DNA from: JBQTIP01 sp052388025
GTDB lineage: Bacteria; Actinomycetota; UBA4738; HRBIN12
DNA length: 5,955 nt
Reading direction: 5' to 3'
Assembly: GCA_052388025.1 (NCBI GenBank)
Contig: JBQTIP010000084.1
Location: 1-5,955, forward strand
Part shown: one piece after another, positions 5,163-5,955 of the stretch
Position numbering within the stretch: the stretch's first letter is position 1
Layout of the letters: every line of letters starts with the position of its first letter
The notes under the pieces: generated by a model
Database searches by the model: none
Seen by the model: the letters and a program-made list of their open reading frames with translations, nothing else
Told to the model about the DNA's origin: nothing
Made by a program: the position numbers and the translations under genes

Positions 5163-5765
5163 ATGGATGTCAAGACGGTGATGGAGCCCGAGGTCGTGGC
5201 CATGGGCAACGGGCACCCGCAAGTGGAGACGCCCCGCAAGACGAAGGTGAAGGCGGGGCGCATCTGGGGAGCCCTCCGGATCTCCATCGGATGGGTGTTC
5301 CTCTGGTCGTTCCTCGACAAGGCCTTCGCGCTGGGGTTCAGCACCGGCCGGAACCCCGAGACCGGTGCGATCGACTTCTTCGGCCCCGACGCCTGGGTGG
5401 ACGGCGCATCTCCGACCTCGGGGTTCCTCGAGTTCGGAGCCCGCGGACCCTTCGCGGACTTCTTCCACGGACTGGCTGGAGCCGCATGGGTGGACTGGGT
5501 GTACATGCTGTCGATGCTGCTGATCGGCGGGGCGCTGATCCTCGGGATCGGTGCTCGGCTGGCGGCCGTGGGCGGGATCATCTGGATGGGCCTGTTCTAC
5601 GCAGCCAGCGCGATCTGGCCCGAGCAGAACCCGTTCCTCGACCACCACGTGGTCTACGCGATCGTCCTGGCAGGGGTTGCCTACGTCGGAGCCGGGCGCT
5701 ACCTGGGCCTCGGCAAGTGGTGGGAGAGCACCGTTCTGGTCAAGAGGTACCCGGTTCTCAAGTAA
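5163..5765 (+). CDS. DoxX-family integral membrane protein
   Basis: The 200-residue protein has a soluble N-terminus (1-33), then a first membrane helix IWGALRISIGWVFLWSFLDK (34-53). That segment carries the R-x-x-x-GW-x-FL-x-x-F-x-DK signature of DoxX/DoxD-type proteins. A loop with several aromatic residues (about 58-108) is followed by hydrophobic stretches starting at WVYMLSMLLIGGALILGIGA, then AAVGGIIWMGLFYAASA, and VVYAIVLAGVAYVGAG near the C-terminus, giving about four helices. DoxD of Acidianus is a subunit of thiosulfate:quinone oxidoreductase. Many bacterial DoxX proteins have been tied to thiol stress or remain uncharacterised, so no substrate is assigned. I chose ATG 5163 because AAGGAGGT ends 4 bases before it. 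In-frame GTG 5127 and ATG 5145 give longer products but have no good site. The gene is intact and stands alone, between a degraded transporter and a terminator-like hairpin. Confidence 0.9.
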   Translation: MDVKTVMEPEVVAMGNGHPQVETPRKTKVKAGRIWGALRISIGWVFLWSFLDKAFALGFSTGRNPETGAIDFFGPDAWVDGASPTSGFLEFGARGPFADFFHGLAGAAWVDWVYMLSMLLIGGALILGIGARLAAVGGIIWMGLFYAASAIWPEQNPFLDHHVVYAIVLAGVAYVGAGRYLGLGKWWESTVLVKRYPVLK

Positions 5766-5783
5766 TCCGGGTCCAGCGCAAGG

Positions 5784-5819
5784 CCGCAAGGGCGGGGGCG
5801 ACAGCCTCCGCCCTTGCGG
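5784..5819 (+). terminator. Strong hairpin downstream of the DoxX gene, probable terminator
   Basis: CCGCAAGGGCGGGGGC (5784-5799) pairs over all 16 positions with GCCTCCGCCCTTGCGG (5804-5819), with one G-T wobble and a GACA loop. It starts 18 bases after the DoxX stop codon. No T-run follows on either strand, as is common for hairpin terminators in high-GC bacteria. It separates the DoxX gene from the dehydrogenase remnant. Confidence 0.75.
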
Positions 5820-5832
5820 GTCTGGGATCTGT

Positions 5833-5955
5833 CTGGTGGAGACAGGCGCGGACGGATTGGTGCTGTTCAACCGCTTCCTCCAGCCGGACATCGACCTGGA
5901 GACCCTCAGGGTCGATCCCACGCTGCACCTCAGCACGTCGGAGGAGCTGCGGCTT
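5833..5955 (+). pseudogene. Dihydroorotate dehydrogenase-like protein, C-terminal piece lacking its 5' part
   Basis: From about 5833 one frame reads LVETGADGLVLFNRF, then QPDIDLETLRVDPTLHLSTS and EELRL, up to the right edge. GADGLVLFNRF followed by QPDIDLE and LSTSEELRLP is characteristic of the FMN-binding barrel of dihydroorotate-dehydrogenase-like proteins found in many bacteria beside pyruvate:ferredoxin or similar oxidoreductases. This block lies about two thirds of the way through a protein of roughly 330 residues. Upstream there is only the terminator-like hairpin and the DoxX gene, so the first ~200 codons are missing. The frame stays open leftward through the hairpin, but that part is not protein-like. 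No ribosome binding site stands before GTG 5836. Most likely a truncated remnant; it might resume as a larger piece beyond the window. The family match is good, and the truncation is certain unless the window is mis-assembled. Confidence 0.72.

Noticed and set aside
4737..5936. Long open frame on the minus strand (399 codons)
   Set aside because: It is antisense to the DoxX gene, the transporter remnant and the dehydrogenase piece, all recognisable on the plus strand. Its composition is His/Arg/Pro-rich.

Overview
The window is high-G+C bacterial DNA (roughly two thirds G+C by eye). Strong GGAGG-type ribosome binding sites, short intergenic gaps and G/C-ending codons fit an Actinomycetota-like or similar high-GC free-living bacterium. 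That is an inference from composition and gene content; no taxonomic marker is present. No tRNA, rRNA, CRISPR array, transposase or integrase was seen.

Layout. Bases 1-334 (minus) hold the N-terminus of a PEP-synthase/pyruvate-phosphate-dikinase-type ATP-grasp protein that runs off the left edge. Bases 335-463 are a divergent intergenic region with small inverted repeats. Bases 464-1010 (plus) hold a frameshifted MerR-family regulator and a small unrecognised ORF that also seems frameshifted. Bases 997-2240 (minus) are a two-gene operon: an ECF sigma factor carrying a fused C-terminal HxxxCxxC zinc-finger (anti-sigma-like) domain, and, overlapping it by ATGA, a lipoprotein cupredoxin with a full His-Cys-His-Met copper site. 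Bases 2316-2948 (minus) encode an isochorismatase-type cysteine hydrolase with a hairpin just upstream of its ribosome binding site. Bases 3141-4352 (plus) encode a one-piece glutaredoxin/thioredoxin-reductase fusion whose pyridine-nucleotide site looks like AhpF rather than NADPH-type TrxB. Bases 4356-5043 (plus) are a gene graveyard: the first ~77 codons of a GH15/trehalase-type glycoside hydrolase run into a formate/nitrite transporter with frameshifts, an amber codon and an internal deletion. Bases 5163-5765 (plus) encode an intact DoxX-family membrane protein followed by a 16-bp terminator-like hairpin. Bases 5833-5955 (plus) hold a C-terminal piece of a dihydroorotate-dehydrogenase-like protein with no visible 5' part.

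How it fits together. The intact genes share a redox/metal theme: thiol reduction (Grx-TrxR), a copper protein under a self-contained sigma/zinc-finger regulator, a DoxX membrane protein and a cysteine hydrolase. The broken genes (MerR, small ORF, GH15, formate/nitrite transporter, dehydrogenase piece) are all on the plus strand, between or beside the intact ones. Single-base indels alone could be sequencing errors, but the missing hundreds of codons in GH15, the in-frame loss of the transporter's central segment and the amber codon are better explained by real decay.
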